From Stygiolobus azoricus (GTDB lineage: Archaea; Thermoproteota; Thermoprotei_A; Sulfolobales; Sulfolobaceae): a stretch of DNA of 64,000 nt. The translations under genes and the position numbers were made by a program. Below are positions 37,044 through 46,029 of this stretch, piece by piece (the first letter of the stretch is position 1; each line of letters starts with the position of its first letter). The DNA is taken from positions 1,634,001 to 1,698,000 of the forward strand of contig NZ_CP045483.1 in the NCBI RefSeq assembly GCF_009729035.1, written 5' to 3'. Below the pieces are notes generated by a model. The model was not told the origin of the DNA, ran no database searches, and saw nothing but the letters and a program-made list of their open reading frames with translations.

Positions 37044-37862
37044 ATGTTGTTCCTATATCAAGTAAGTAGTATATCTCAGGCATTAACTAATTTAGCAACA
37101 GAAATAATAAATGCAATACCATCAATAATACTCTTCATAATCATAGTTTTAATTGGGTATATAGTTGCTGTGATAGTCAGTGACATAGTAGGTAGGGTGC
37201 TAAGGACTGTATTCGCTCACTCTTCCGTGAACTTAAGTGCTTCATTAGTTGCAGGAACAGTAAAGGCATTAATTATATTACTGAGCTTGGCTATTGCATT
37301 ATCTATACTTAATCTTGGAGCGGCTACTGTCTATATTACACTAATAGCTAGATATTTACCTTACTTGGCTGGAGCAATACTATTACTAACACTTGGAATG
37401 AGTTTAGTAAATGTATTATTAGATTACATGGCGAGACAAATGCCCGTTCAAGACCCGTTTATAACTGTTATTTTAAGTGTGTTAAGGTTCGGTCTGTACG
37501 CGGTAATAATTACCATAGCTGCTGAGCTAGCAATTTTTGAATGGGTACCGTTAGTGAGTTCATACCTATTCTATGACATCTTGATCGGTTCTATCGTATT
37601 ACTCTTTAGCTTTGCCATTACCGACAAGGCCTTAGATACTATTGTTAAGGCTGATCCTAATGCAAATTATATAGCTACTTACGGAAGATTTCTACTTTAC
37701 ACAATTTTCATACTGATAGCAGTAGCAATAATTGTTCAGCCATTCGGTAATGTAACGGCGATTCTACAGACTTTATCTTGGGGATTAGCAATAGCGTTTG
37801 GAATATTATTAGTACCTTTAATATACATGTTCATCAAAAAGATGGTAGCAGAGATAAAATGA
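37044..37862 (+). CDS. mechanosensitive-channel-related membrane protein (TM-helix repeat family)
   Basis: A 272-aa integral membrane protein with about six to seven helices. Glycine-rich helices such as IVLIGYIVAVIVSDIVGRVL and the repeated ALTNLATEIINAIPSIILF arrangement resemble the conserved TM-helix family related to MscS, but the cytoplasmic MscS beta domain is missing. Such proteins are often annotated as small-conductance channel relatives. Function is inferred from topology only. Confidence 0.65.
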   Translation: MLFLYQVSSISQALTNLATEIINAIPSIILFIIIVLIGYIVAVIVSDIVGRVLRTVFAHSSVNLSASLVAGTVKALIILLSLAIALSILNLGAATVYITLIARYLPYLAGAILLLTLGMSLVNVLLDYMARQMPVQDPFITVILSVLRFGLYAVIITIAAELAIFEWVPLVSSYLFYDILIGSIVLLFSFAITDKALDTIVKADPNANYIATYGRFLLYTIFILIAVAIIVQPFGNVTAILQTLSWGLAIAFGILLVPLIYMFIKKMVAEIK

Positions 37863-37906
37863 TGAGAACTCCCCAGACGGATAAGTGAAGACTCCTTTAA
37901 GTGCTG

Positions 37907-37915
37907 ATTTTATAC
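37907..37915 (+). promoter_or_regulatory. TATA box supporting ATG 37937
   Basis: ATTTTATAC is centred about 26 bases before ATG 37937, placing the transcript start at that codon and excluding the in-frame upstream start at 37901. Confidence 0.55.
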
Positions 37916-37936
37916 TTTGTAGGCACAATATATCTC

Positions 37937-38215
37937 ATGAAAAGACTTACTCAAGATGAAATAAGGATTTTTTTAGATAATTCTAAAGGTTGGAACTTAA
38001 AGGATAATAAGCTAGAAAAAGTCTTCTTGTTTAAGGATTTTAGAGAAGCAGTCCAATTTATAAATAGGATTCAACCCATAGCTGATGCTATGAATCATCA
38101 TCCAGATATATGCATTTACTACAATAAAGTTATTATCCAACTTACTACTCATGACGTAGGTGGTATAACGGATCTCGATGTTGAGTTAGCAAAAAAGATA
38201 GATGAAATTAAGTAA
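37937..38215 (+). CDS. pterin-4a-carbinolamine dehydratase family protein
   Basis: A 92-aa protein of the PCD/DCoH family. The sequence runs MKRLTQDEIRIFLDNSKGWN, with the active-site region ADAMNHHPDICIYYNKVIIQ followed by LTTHDVGGITDLDVELAKKI. Family enzymes dehydrate 4a-hydroxytetrahydropterins; in archaea they may assist molybdopterin or pterin metabolism. It is a full-length single-domain member. Confidence 0.92.
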   Translation: MKRLTQDEIRIFLDNSKGWNLKDNKLEKVFLFKDFREAVQFINRIQPIADAMNHHPDICIYYNKVIIQLTTHDVGGITDLDVELAKKIDEIK

Positions 38216-38247
38216 GTTTGAAAATTATTCCTTCTTTTCCACCAACT

Positions 38248-38718
38248 CTAGTACCTTTTTTTTACCCTTACCCTTAAGATATTTTCTTCAATTCTTATAT
38301 CCCCAGCCATATCAATCTTTACTATTTTGCCAGGTAGATACCAGATAGCTTCGTAAGGGTATTCAGCAATTTCTTCACGATATACGTTATAATACTCATT
38401 TAAACCTTTTCTTAACTTGCCCGAGAAATATAATAGGAACTCAATAATAGGGTGGTGTTTATCTAATAACTTAATTTTCGCCCATTTTACATAAGCTTTA
38501 ACTCTTTCCCCATTTATAACTATTTTCTCTTCATCAACCAGTTGTTGTAGATTTCTCTTTATAGTGATAATTTCTCTCTTAACTTCATTTTTGTTCAGGG
38601 ATACGTAATAACCAGTTTTATCTATATAATAAAAAGTCGTAAACTGAGTTACTTTACCGTCTCTGCTAAAGTTGAAAAAACCTGATGCGTATATAGGAAT
38701 CACATTATCGGAGCTCAT
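38248..38718 (-). CDS. conserved hypothetical protein
   Basis: A 156-aa protein that I do not recognise. It is rich in strands at the N terminus (PIYASGFFNFSRDGKVTQFT), with a basic middle (KREIITIKRNLQQLVDEEKI) and a beta-rich end (IRIEENILRVRVKKRY). There is no signal or membrane helix. It follows the 238-aa gene by 3 bases, so they are probably one operon. Confidence 0.55.
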   Translation of the reverse strand: MSSDNVIPIYASGFFNFSRDGKVTQFTTFYYIDKTGYYVSLNKNEVKREIITIKRNLQQLVDEEKIVINGERVKAYVKWAKIKLLDKHHPIIEFLLYFSGKLRKGLNEYYNVYREEIAEYPYEAIWYLPGKIVKIDMAGDIRIEENILRVRVKKRY

Positions 38719-38721
38719 ATT

Positions 38722-39438
38722 TTACTTTTTAGCCGATCTTCTTTTTCTTCCACTTTCATACTGTAATAATGGCTCTATGGCTTCTTTTAATCCTTGACAG
38801 CTATTAACTTTAGCAATAACTAAGTTTATGAAACAACACAAACTTCTCAGTCTCTCAAATGAGGTAAACTTTATCGAGTTCTGTGGTCTCTCTGTGGAGA
38901 TTGCTAAGAATTTTGCTTGACCAGCTAATGCTTTAAGTACTAACCTTTCACTAACCAGTAGCTCGGTAGATGTCCATTTCCCCTCACTTGGTTCTGGTAA
39001 TTTAAGTTCGTTTTGCTGAATACCTTGACAATCCTCATTAACTTCTACTTCCTCTTTTTTGTCTATAAGGTCTACAACTTCTGATTCATTAGTAGTTTGA
39101 GTTCCTAAAAATTTCTCAAAAAGTCCTTTAAGTTCCTGATTATTGTAAGCGCAGCAGCTTAATTTTGCTAGTTCTTCTAGCATAGAGAAATCTCTCAAGG
39201 TAATGTTATTTGTTCCTCGACTAGTTGAGATAGACAAAAGAGTAGGACCATTTGGTATCATAAGTAATTCAAATCGGAAGTAGTTACTTTCAGCTATTCT
39301 GATAATGTAGGTCTTATTCCCTTCATTTGATAGTTTTCTAAATTCTTCTAATTTTGAAGTCAAAAATGTTTTATCACAAGTAGAAACGAGAAAGTTAAAA
39401 CCTCTGATGTCTTTCACACACTCCGTTGAACACAACAT
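38722..39438 (-). CDS. conserved hypothetical protein with cysteine-rich ends
   Basis: A 238-aa protein. The N-terminal part (1-105) has cysteines in MLCSTECVK, STCDKTF and LSCCAYNN; a Glu-rich linker (about 118-150) follows, and the C-terminal part (155-225) has LRSLCCFINLVIAKVNSC and a basic tail RKRRSAKK. Each half seems to be a repeat of a similar helical domain, since both end in a CC pair followed by a helix (LAKLSCCAYNNQELKGLFEK versus LRSLCCFINLVI). The family and function are unknown. It is in operon order with the gene at 38248. Confidence 0.5.
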   Translation of the reverse strand: MLCSTECVKDIRGFNFLVSTCDKTFLTSKLEEFRKLSNEGNKTYIIRIAESNYFRFELLMIPNGPTLLSISTSRGTNNITLRDFSMLEELAKLSCCAYNNQELKGLFEKFLGTQTTNESEVVDLIDKKEEVEVNEDCQGIQQNELKLPEPSEGKWTSTELLVSERLVLKALAGQAKFLAISTERPQNSIKFTSFERLRSLCCFINLVIAKVNSCQGLKEAIEPLLQYESGRKRRSAKK

Positions 39439-39504
39439 ATATACTAAATCTCGATTTGTAGAATATAAAAATATTTGAGGCTTTTAGGCTAAAACACTTT
39501 TAGT

Positions 39505-39753
39505 TTACACGCTTGCTAATAGTAGATTAGCGTTTTTAGTTAATTCATAGTAATATTTTCTTCCTTTTCTGACACTTACAAGTCCAAATTTCTGTAATAA
39601 TTCTAAATGATATCTAGCAGTTGAATAATTTATTTTAAGTTCTTTAGATATTTCATATGCGGTTTTAGGCCCATTTCTCAATGCTTCTATTATCTTCTTT
39701 CTAGTCTCCCAACCTGGTAGGGCTAATAACTCATCTACTTTTGTTATGCTCAT
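39505..39753 (-). CDS. ArsR-like winged-helix transcriptional regulator
   Basis: An 82-aa single-domain winged helix protein. The sequence KKIIEALRNGPKTAYEISKE, LKINYSTARYHLELLQKFGL and VSVRKGRKYYYELTKNANLL shows the helix-turn-helix (recognition helix around NYSTARYHL) and wing. There are no metal-binding cysteines and no effector domain. Targets are unknown; it lies next to unknown genes on the same strand. Confidence 0.82.
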   Translation of the reverse strand: MSITKVDELLALPGWETRKKIIEALRNGPKTAYEISKELKINYSTARYHLELLQKFGLVSVRKGRKYYYELTKNANLLLASV

Positions 39754-39833
39754 AGGATTATTCTAGCTTTCCATTATGCTTAAATCTAAGCAGTTTTTTA
39801 TAGGAATAATTTCATTTTCAGTGGATAAATTCA

Positions 39834-40118
39834 TTATCTAATAGGAAAATACCTGTCTCTATTCACGAACATTACAACTAGAAGAAATAATAGCAATGCA
39901 AAGACAGCAAATGAGTAGTACGGCTCTCTAAGTCCTAATAAGAGTAGAAGAAATATTGAAAAAGGTATAGGAAGAAAAGTCTTGTTATTTAGACCATGGA
40001 ACAGTGAAAAACCAATGGCAGGTACTAAGAATAGAGGATTGTAGATCGATAGTACAAGTAGGATGAGTAATATCATCAAAAGCAGGATTCTCAGTATGTT
40101 AATTCTCTGTGTTAACAT
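39834..40118 (-). CDS. small membrane protein, unknown function
   Basis: A 94-aa hydrophobic protein with about three to four membrane helices (ILRILLLMILLILLVLSIYN; FLPIPFSIFLLLLLGL; YSFAVFALLLFLLVVMF). No family is recognised. The gene is 33 bases from the amidase gene upstream and reads in the same direction. Confidence 0.5.
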   Translation of the reverse strand: MLTQRINILRILLLMILLILLVLSIYNPLFLVPAIGFSLFHGLNNKTFLPIPFSIFLLLLLGLREPYYSFAVFALLLFLLVVMFVNRDRYFPIR

Positions 40119-40150
40119 AATTATTTGTTAATTATCGGTTGAGTATAAAT

Positions 40151-40960
40151 TTATAGCTTATGTAAAACTTCGTGGAAACCTTGTAAATGATCTCTGAAAC
40201 TGCTGAAAAATCTATTTTTCCTAACTTCATTTAAATTAATCTCTGTAATTATTCTATCCTCTTCAAATAATTTTGCTGTACTAATAATTTCTCCTAAAGG
40301 TGACACTACCATTGAACCTCCCCAGAAGAACTCTTCTTCTTGGCTACCTACAGTATTTACAAAGACGCTCCATACACCATTTATGATAGAATGGGCTTTA
40401 AGCAAGGCCTCCCATTGCTCCTTGATCGCTAGGGTAGAAGAAAGCCTTCTCATAGGTGAGGCAGCTGGAATCATAATTACTTCTGCCCCCATTAGCGCTA
40501 GTGCCTCTATCGGTTCGTAGTGCCACGCATCTTCACATATTGTGACACCGAACTTATATCCTTTGTATTCATATATCCTCAAATCAGTCCTAGGATCGCC
40601 TGGTTGAAAATACCTTCTTTCTTCAAAAAGCCCGTAGGTGGGTAAATAGAACTTGTAAATATAATCTATTTTTCCCTCGATTATTACGGCGGCACTATTT
40701 CTCAAAATACCAGGTCTTACCTCTTTAACCAGCCCTGCGATTACACATTTAGAATGTTCTGAGAGCTTATTTACTGCTTTTTCGCTTTCCTTATATATCT
40801 CAAATACAAGGTCTCTAAGCACGTAACCCGTAAGCGATAACTCTGGAAATACTACACAGTCTGCTGACGAGGTGTTAATTATTTCTATGTGTTTTTGAAA
40901 ATTATGTGTAACGTCACCTAATTTAGGTCTGATTTGTGCTAACTCTACTCTTAACCCCAT
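40151..40960 (-). CDS. carbon-nitrogen hydrolase (glutaminase partner of NAD synthetase)
   Basis: A 269-aa nitrilase-superfamily amidase. The catalytic triad is visible: Glu40 in VVFPELSLTGY, Lys103 in IYKFYLPTYGLFEE and Cys142 in GVTICEDAWHYEP. It overlaps nadE by 10 bases. In bacteria this domain is fused to the N terminus of glutamine-dependent NadE and feeds it ammonia; here the two are separate but coupled, so a two-subunit glutamine-dependent enzyme is likely. That assignment rests on linkage and on the EDAW and PTYGLFEE motifs typical of the NadE glutaminase domain. Confidence 0.85.
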   Translation of the reverse strand: MGLRVELAQIRPKLGDVTHNFQKHIEIINTSSADCVVFPELSLTGYVLRDLVFEIYKESEKAVNKLSEHSKCVIAGLVKEVRPGILRNSAAVIIEGKIDYIYKFYLPTYGLFEERRYFQPGDPRTDLRIYEYKGYKFGVTICEDAWHYEPIEALALMGAEVIMIPAASPMRRLSSTLAIKEQWEALLKAHSIINGVWSVFVNTVGSQEEEFFWGGSMVVSPLGEIISTAKLFEEDRIITEINLNEVRKNRFFSSFRDHLQGFHEVLHKL

Positions 40961-41796
40961 TGTCTAGGATATCTCCAATCTGAATTTATAGCCCTTCCGC
41001 TCAATCTGAATATTTCGGGAGGAAGTCTTTTGTGTTGAGAAGTCTTAACCATTTTGATTATTCTATTAATCAGTGAGATGTCGGTATTAGTCATCTTACT
41101 TATAGTTTCTTCATCAAGCATTTCCTCAAATTTAAGGTATAAGATCGAGTCTATTGTTTCGTAATCTAATCCTATTTCTCCTTCTGCAGTTTGTCCTTCC
41201 CAGAGAGCAGGAGATGGGGGTTTCTTCACTATTTCTTCGGGAATTCCTAAGTGTAATCCTAGAGCCCTTACTTGGGTTTTATACAAATCACCTATTGGCA
41301 ATATATCGACTCCTCCGTCACCATATTTAGTAAAGTATCCTAACATTAGTTCACTTTTATCTCCGGTGCCAACGACTAAGTAATTGTGTTTTTGAGCAAA
41401 GGCGTATAGAAGAATCATTCTAACTCTAGCCTTTATATTTCCTACTACTAGCTTATCATCAGTCCCAGCAGCTTTACTGAATAATGAAGTTATTTCGTCA
41501 ATATTAATCACAGAATAGTTTTTCTCAGTAGCGTTTACAAGTTTTAAGATAGAGTAAGCGTGCTGTAAGTCTTGATGTGGGGTAGAGCTAGAAGGCATAA
41601 GTAAGAAGTAAGCGTTTTTAGTAGCTTTAGAAAGAAGGACAGCCGTTACTGAAGAGTCTATCCCTCCGCTTAATCCTACTATTCCTCCTTCTTTTCCGCT
41701 TTCCTTAATATATTCTCTTATTCGTTCAACTAGGTACTCGGTTATCTTGTCAAAATCAACTAAAAGTAACTTTTTCCTTACGTAATCTGGCATCAT
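40951..41796 (-). CDS. nadE: NAD synthetase
   Basis: NadE (281 aa) amidates nicotinate adenine dinucleotide to NAD using ATP. The P-loop is GLSGGIDSSV (41-50); later motifs include VGTGDKSELMLGYFTKYGDG and PPSPALWEGQTAEGEIGLDY, which binds deamido-NAD. The catalytic domain lacks a fused amidase, and the gene for a nitrilase-like amidase overlaps its end. NadA and NAD kinase also occur in this window. Confidence 0.95.
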   Translation of the reverse strand: MMPDYVRKKLLLVDFDKITEYLVERIREYIKESGKEGGIVGLSGGIDSSVTAVLLSKATKNAYFLLMPSSSTPHQDLQHAYSILKLVNATEKNYSVINIDEITSLFSKAAGTDDKLVVGNIKARVRMILLYAFAQKHNYLVVGTGDKSELMLGYFTKYGDGGVDILPIGDLYKTQVRALGLHLGIPEEIVKKPPSPALWEGQTAEGEIGLDYETIDSILYLKFEEMLDEETISKMTNTDISLINRIIKMVKTSQHKRLPPEIFRLSGRAINSDWRYPRQWG

Positions 41797-43397
41797 CTAC
41801 AATATATTAGAAGCTGAAGTATTTACAGTATACGTTGCAAAATAATAATTGTAGTAAACTTGAACCGTAAAAACAGTACTGTTTATGCTCTCGTTAAATT
41901 GCGGTGCGTATGCGAAGACCAAACCCGTCGAGTTGGGTGGTATTATTCCCGATGAGAAATCCCAGACCATATTTAAGTTATTAGGTATTGAGACTCTAAC
42001 TAAAGTTATATTTACGGGATAAGGTTTATCATTGTATACTTTAATTAGTAATGCGTCATAAGGAAGTTTTCCTAAAGGATAAACGCCTTCTATTGTTAAT
42101 GGGTTTGATTGTACGTAATTTATGTGAGCATAAACAGCTAGAGAACTTAGTAAGGTTACGAGTAAGGATAAAGGAACTAGGATATGTCTCTTGAAATCGA
42201 CTTTTACTGTGGGAATCTTATTATAGTCGATATTGTACAAGGATAGAAAAAGTAAGGGGATCCACATAATGAAGTATTCTGTTAATGTTCTCCATAAGAA
42301 CCAGTTTATTATTATCGGAAAGATCCATATGCTTTCTCTTATTGCTTCAAAGTACCTGCTGTAAAGGTAAATGAGAAATAGGCTTACAGTCCCGAGGCTT
42401 ATGGTGAAGAACCAAGGTTCTAAGGGATAGAATCCTGAATAAGATATTACGCTAAGGCCTATTTGCCCCACCGGAATTGTACCAGAATCTGTGGTAATAA
42501 CGTTTGTAATAAATGATGTGGAATTCCAAATAAGGAATGGTATAGTTAGTATAGAGACCGAGAGAGAGAGAAAGGTAACAGATATTCCCTTAAGAATCTC
42601 TTTTTACTCTCATAAGTCTTCAGCTTATATATTAGGAGAAAAGGTAGAGCAAGCCATGAAAGTTGCGTGAGCATAGTTGCGAGACCTAAAGACGTACCTC
42701 CTAGTTTATCTTTTCTTACGTAGGCTATGGCTAGAAAGGTAGTTGGAATTACGATAAAAACACCGTAAAATGGAGGTATGGATACTGCTGTCATAATATA
42801 GATGAATATCATAGGTAATAGAGCGAAAGGATCTTCTTTTTTTCTTCCTTCAATATAAATTAAGATTGCCAATATTACATCAAAAATTATGTTTTCCAGG
42901 TTAAGAAAGTATGGAGGCAGATTGAAGACTTTTAGGAATACGTAAAGGGGTATGTAGATTATAAAAGAGAGAGGTGGATAAATGTAAGTGTTAGCTATAC
43001 CCCCCGCTAAGGTATAAGTAGGACACACCCCTTGAGGGTAGTAAGTTACTGCGTAAGGATCTTTACCTTGAAATAGTGAGTTTAATGCTTCATATATATA
43101 CTCCATATCGTCTGTTCCAAACGAGTTAACTAAGGTTATACTTATCAGTAGAAAGGTAAAACTAGATATAAATGCTATGTAATCGTCTACACTCGTTATC
43201 TTTCTGTTAGGATTAAGTAGTTGCGGATTCATTACTAGAATTAGTATAGCTATTAAGAAGAAGAAGGAGAGAGAAATTATGGAGGCTGAAATAGGGTCAG
43301 AGAGTACGCTAGTTCTGAAATTTATCACTATGAGTACGTATAAGATCACGGAGGTCAGTATTAAGTATACTATTCTATGACGGAGAGTATTATCCAC
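41797..43397 (-). pseudogene. GT-C-type membrane glycosyltransferase gene interrupted at a GA repeat
   Basis: Two consecutive frames (43397-42546 and about 42559-41797) together encode one membrane protein of about 532 aa. The first half has a first-loop TDDMEYIYEAL acidic motif followed by GKDPYAVTYYPQG and YIYPPLSFIIYIPLY, which is the pattern of GT-C/GT87-like (DUF2029) mannosyltransferases. Many helices follow, and the end is an extracellular beta domain (about 400-532). The first frame ends in SRSLY right after a (GA)6 tract at 42560-42571; removing one GA unit continues it without a stop into the second frame. No start is needed at GTG 42471. It may be a pseudogene, a sequence error or a reversible slippage site. 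Confidence 0.82.
42560..42571. repeat. (GA)6 microsatellite at the glycosyltransferase frameshift
   Basis: Six GA units (CT on the coding strand) sit exactly where the reading frame is lost. Five or eight units would restore a continuous frame. Confidence 0.95.
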
Positions 43398-43449
43398 ATC
43401 AATTCAATAACCTTAAAGGCTTTAATCGTTTTTCATTATGTTCAGGTAA

Positions 43450-43962
43450 TCATTGATTTACCAGTTCTAATACTTTCTTACTTAAATAGTAGAAAAGATT
43501 TTCTCTGTTTTTCTCTGTTATCTCATATATTTCTCCTCCTAGCTTTATCGATCTGTGAACCACAGCAAAGAGAGGGATTTCAGAGTCGAGTATTCTCTTT
43601 ATAAGAGCCTTTAGGCTAGGCACAGAGAGCTCCATAGGCCCTATTTCATCAATCGTTATTAATTGCGGGTTATTAAATATCTCTAGCTCTAGTGATTTTA
43701 CGAATTCTTCATTTAGAACAACACTGTATTTACCTATTTTCACACCTCCTTTCTGTTCTGTAGATGCGAGCATAGCTTCTTTTCCTGAAGATATGCTTAC
43801 TATTTTAAACCCTACTCTATTAGTCCCTTTCCTAATTTCAGGACAATAGAAACCGGTAACGTTAATGTTTTTAGAGCGGAGTTCTTTCACGATTTTCATT
43901 AAAATAGTAGTTTTACCTACTCCAGGTCTTCCAGTAATGAATATCTTGTTTTTTATGCTCAT
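43450..43962 (-). CDS. THEP1-family nucleoside-triphosphatase
   Basis: A 170-aa P-loop NTPase. Walker A is ITGRPGVGKTTILMK (about 9-23), Walker B is LITIDEIGPMELS, and a VVHRS arginine segment follows. This matches the thermophilic NTPase family THEP1 (human NTPCR-like), with broad NTPase or adenylate-kinase-like activity. Length is typical. Its biological role is unclear; it is upstream of the glycosyltransferase gene on the same strand. Confidence 0.93.
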   Translation of the reverse strand: MSIKNKIFITGRPGVGKTTILMKIVKELRSKNINVTGFYCPEIRKGTNRVGFKIVSISSGKEAMLASTEQKGGVKIGKYSVVLNEEFVKSLELEIFNNPQLITIDEIGPMELSVPSLKALIKRILDSEIPLFAVVHRSIKLGGEIYEITEKNRENLFYYLSKKVLELVNQ

Positions 43963-44079
43963 TATCGTTATTATTTAAGGTTAAAAAGGGATTGAAAAGT
44001 GTATTGGTTAAAGATGAATAAAGCATGAGATTTACTAAAAAGGCGAAAAATGTTAATATGAGGAAGTGAACGTAGTATT

Positions 44080-44760
44080 ATGTCACCAAATAGTCAGCAA
44101 GGAGTATATATGTATGTTATTTCACTTAAGTTTTCTAGCAAATGGTGGGAGTTAAGTAAATCTCAGAAGTTGCAGATACTTTCGACAATAGAAGAAACAG
44201 AGAAATCTTACCGCGATAGGTTGGGCTCCTTAAAGAGGTATAACTCTCTGAGGGATAATGGAGACTTAATATACTGGGTTGCAGATGTCGAAACTTCTCT
44301 CCTTAACGAGTTCAGGTATTCTCTTGCTTCTTCCTCCTCAGGTCTTTTAATCCCTACGTTAACTTTCTTTTCGTATTTTAAGCCTTCTCCGTATACGGGT
44401 AATACATCAGTCGAAATCTTAAAGTATTTGAGGCAGGAACCTTTAAGGTATTTCGTAGCTTATCCTATGAAGAAGACGGTAGACTGGTACCTGCTTCCTT
44501 TCGAGGAAAGGAAGGAGATCATGGATGAACATATAAGGGTTGCAAGAACTCATCCAGATAATAAAGGGATAAGGTCATATACTACGTATTCTTTCGGCAT
44601 AGGCGATTACGAATTCGTAGTAATATATGAGATCCCTGAGTTAGATAAATGGATTAACGTAGTTGAAAAGCTGAGAGAAGTCAGAGCTAGAAAGTGGGTT
44701 GCTTTTGAGGAGCCCATTATTGTAGGAGAGTTAGGATCTCCTGATATTTTCTTGAAATGA
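44080..44760 (+). CDS. chlorite dismutase-family heme protein (HemQ-like)
   Basis: A 226-aa member of the Cld/HemQ ferredoxin-like dimeric alpha-beta barrel family. The core motif YPMKKTVDWYLLPFEERKEI, followed by MDEHIRVARTHPDNKGI and YTTYSFGIGDYEFVVIYEIP, matches this family. HemQ decarboxylates coproheme to heme b. The distal Arg of true chlorite dismutases is not clearly placed, so HemQ-like activity is more likely than chlorite breakdown. Its 3' end overlaps the convergent Nudix gene by 44 bases. Confidence 0.88.
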   Translation: MSPNSQQGVYMYVISLKFSSKWWELSKSQKLQILSTIEETEKSYRDRLGSLKRYNSLRDNGDLIYWVADVETSLLNEFRYSLASSSSGLLIPTLTFFSYFKPSPYTGNTSVEILKYLRQEPLRYFVAYPMKKTVDWYLLPFEERKEIMDEHIRVARTHPDNKGIRSYTTYSFGIGDYEFVVIYEIPELDKWINVVEKLREVRARKWVAFEEPIIVGELGSPDIFLK

Positions 44761-45241
44761 AGAGGAGAGATAACATAGTTTTACCGTCTTCAATTTTTCC
44801 TTCTTCAACCATTTTTACGGCTTCGGACAGTTTAACTTCGAAGGGTTCAATCACTTCATAATCCTCAAGTTTTTGTTGAGTTTTTTCCAATTTTGTAGCT
44901 ATGAAAAGATGCATTATTTCTGTCATAACTCCGGGTGATACGTAAAACGAGATCAACTTGTGGAGTTTCCCAGCTTTGTAACCTATCTCTTCCTCTATTT
45001 CTCTTTTAGCTGTCGTTTCAATGTCTTCCCCTCTTTCAATCGTTCCTGCTGGGAGTTCGATTAGCCACTTTCCAATAATAGGTCTGAATTGCTTGATAAG
45101 TATTATCGTCCCACTGTCCAGAAATGGGGCTATAACTACTGAACCTCTATGCTTAACGTAAGCCTTCTCAACTGACTTACCGTTTGGTAAATTAAAATTA
45201 TCTATCTCTACATCAAATTTTTTTGAAGAGTAAATTCTCAT
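44717..45241 (-). CDS. Nudix hydrolase (ADP-ribose pyrophosphatase-like)
   Basis: A 174-aa Nudix enzyme. The Nudix box is GTIERGEDIETTAKREIEEE followed by IGY, with an upstream LIELPAG and a preceding IILIKQFRPIIGKW, the pattern of ADP-ribose and nucleotide-sugar pyrophosphatases. It likely hydrolyses ADP-ribose derived from NAD breakdown. The 3' end overlaps the chlorite-dismutase-family gene on the other strand. Confidence 0.92.
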   Translation of the reverse strand: MRIYSSKKFDVEIDNFNLPNGKSVEKAYVKHRGSVVIAPFLDSGTIILIKQFRPIIGKWLIELPAGTIERGEDIETTAKREIEEEIGYKAGKLHKLISFYVSPGVMTEIMHLFIATKLEKTQQKLEDYEVIEPFEVKLSEAVKMVEEGKIEDGKTMLSLLFISRKYQEILTLLQ

Positions 45242-45248
45242 TTTGAGT

Positions 45249-45848
45249 TTATAAGCTGAATTTAGGGTATTTTTGTTTAATTGTCGAGTAAATTTTTTCC
45301 CAATCTATTTTAGCTAAGATTACTCCTAGTACGATAAAAGTTATGGACGAAATTACAGTAAGCTCTAATGGGCTCAGTCCACTTATTACACTTATCTGGA
45401 TTATCCCTAGTATTTCAAGAGGTATCTCTACCCCACTTTTCAGGATTTTGGCCGGTATTGTTACTTTTAACATTCTAATTAATGAAGTTCTCACTACTCC
45501 TCCGCCGATATATAGATAATCGTCCAGAGGAAGTCCTGGTAGTATGGCCAGGATGAAAAGGGAAAGGATAAAGTATTTAGAATTTATAAATCGTTTGAGC
45601 AGGGGTAAGTTCTTATTTTTACTCAAAGGTTTTTCTATACCAATTCCTAATACGTAAGTTAATACTTTGGCTAAACCCGCTCCGAGTCCCGACACAATAA
45701 TATAGATTATTATTATTATAAGTGAGGTGTGATAATGTATTATGAAATATGAAGTTATAACTGTATAAGGTGCACCAGCAAAGGGCAAGATATTAGACAC
45801 AAAACTTATTCCAAAAACTATAACTAAACTCATTATAATGTCATTCAT
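45249..45848 (-). CDS. membrane protein of DedA/VTT-like type
   Basis: A 199-aa membrane protein with about five helices. It has an F-x-G-x-P motif near the N terminus (LPFAGAPYTVI) and, in the middle, ILPGLPLDDYLYIGGGVVRT, which resembles the GLP-x-(D/E)-x-x-(Y/L)-x-x-(A/G)-G motif of DedA/VTT proteins, possible lipid scramblases or transporters. Start ATG 45848 is preferred over TTG 45857. It lies 7 bases upstream of the Nudix gene on the same strand. Confidence 0.65.
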   Translation of the reverse strand: MNDIIMSLVIVFGISFVSNILPFAGAPYTVITSYFIIHYHTSLIIIIIYIIVSGLGAGLAKVLTYVLGIGIEKPLSKNKNLPLLKRFINSKYFILSLFILAILPGLPLDDYLYIGGGVVRTSLIRMLKVTIPAKILKSGVEIPLEILGIIQISVISGLSPLELTVISSITFIVLGVILAKIDWEKIYSTIKQKYPKFSL

Positions 45849-46017
45849 TAAGTACAAATAATGAACATTCAGTTTTTAATTTTTCCCAATTTTTTACACT
45901 ACAATTCATTGAATTTAATAGAATTTACTATTAACAAGAGTTTTGCAATGATAAAAAATATTATTTATTGTTACAAAAGATTATAAGTAGGTATAAATAA
46001 AGGTTATTTATAATAAT

Positions 46018-46023
46018 GAGGTG
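46018..46023 (+). promoter_or_regulatory. Shine-Dalgarno motif deciding the FAD dehydrogenase start
   Basis: GAGGTG lies 6 bases before GTG 46030, while GTG 46021 lies inside the motif. A TATA-like GATTATAAG at 45978-45986 predicts a leader of about 20 nt, consistent with an SD-led mRNA. Confidence 0.6.
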
Positions 46024-46029
46024 GCAGTA

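Noticed and set aside
41797-42471. Independent 224-aa membrane protein starting at GTG 42471
   Set aside because: The frame continues upstream without stop to the GA repeat and matches the C-terminal part of the interrupted glycosyltransferase.
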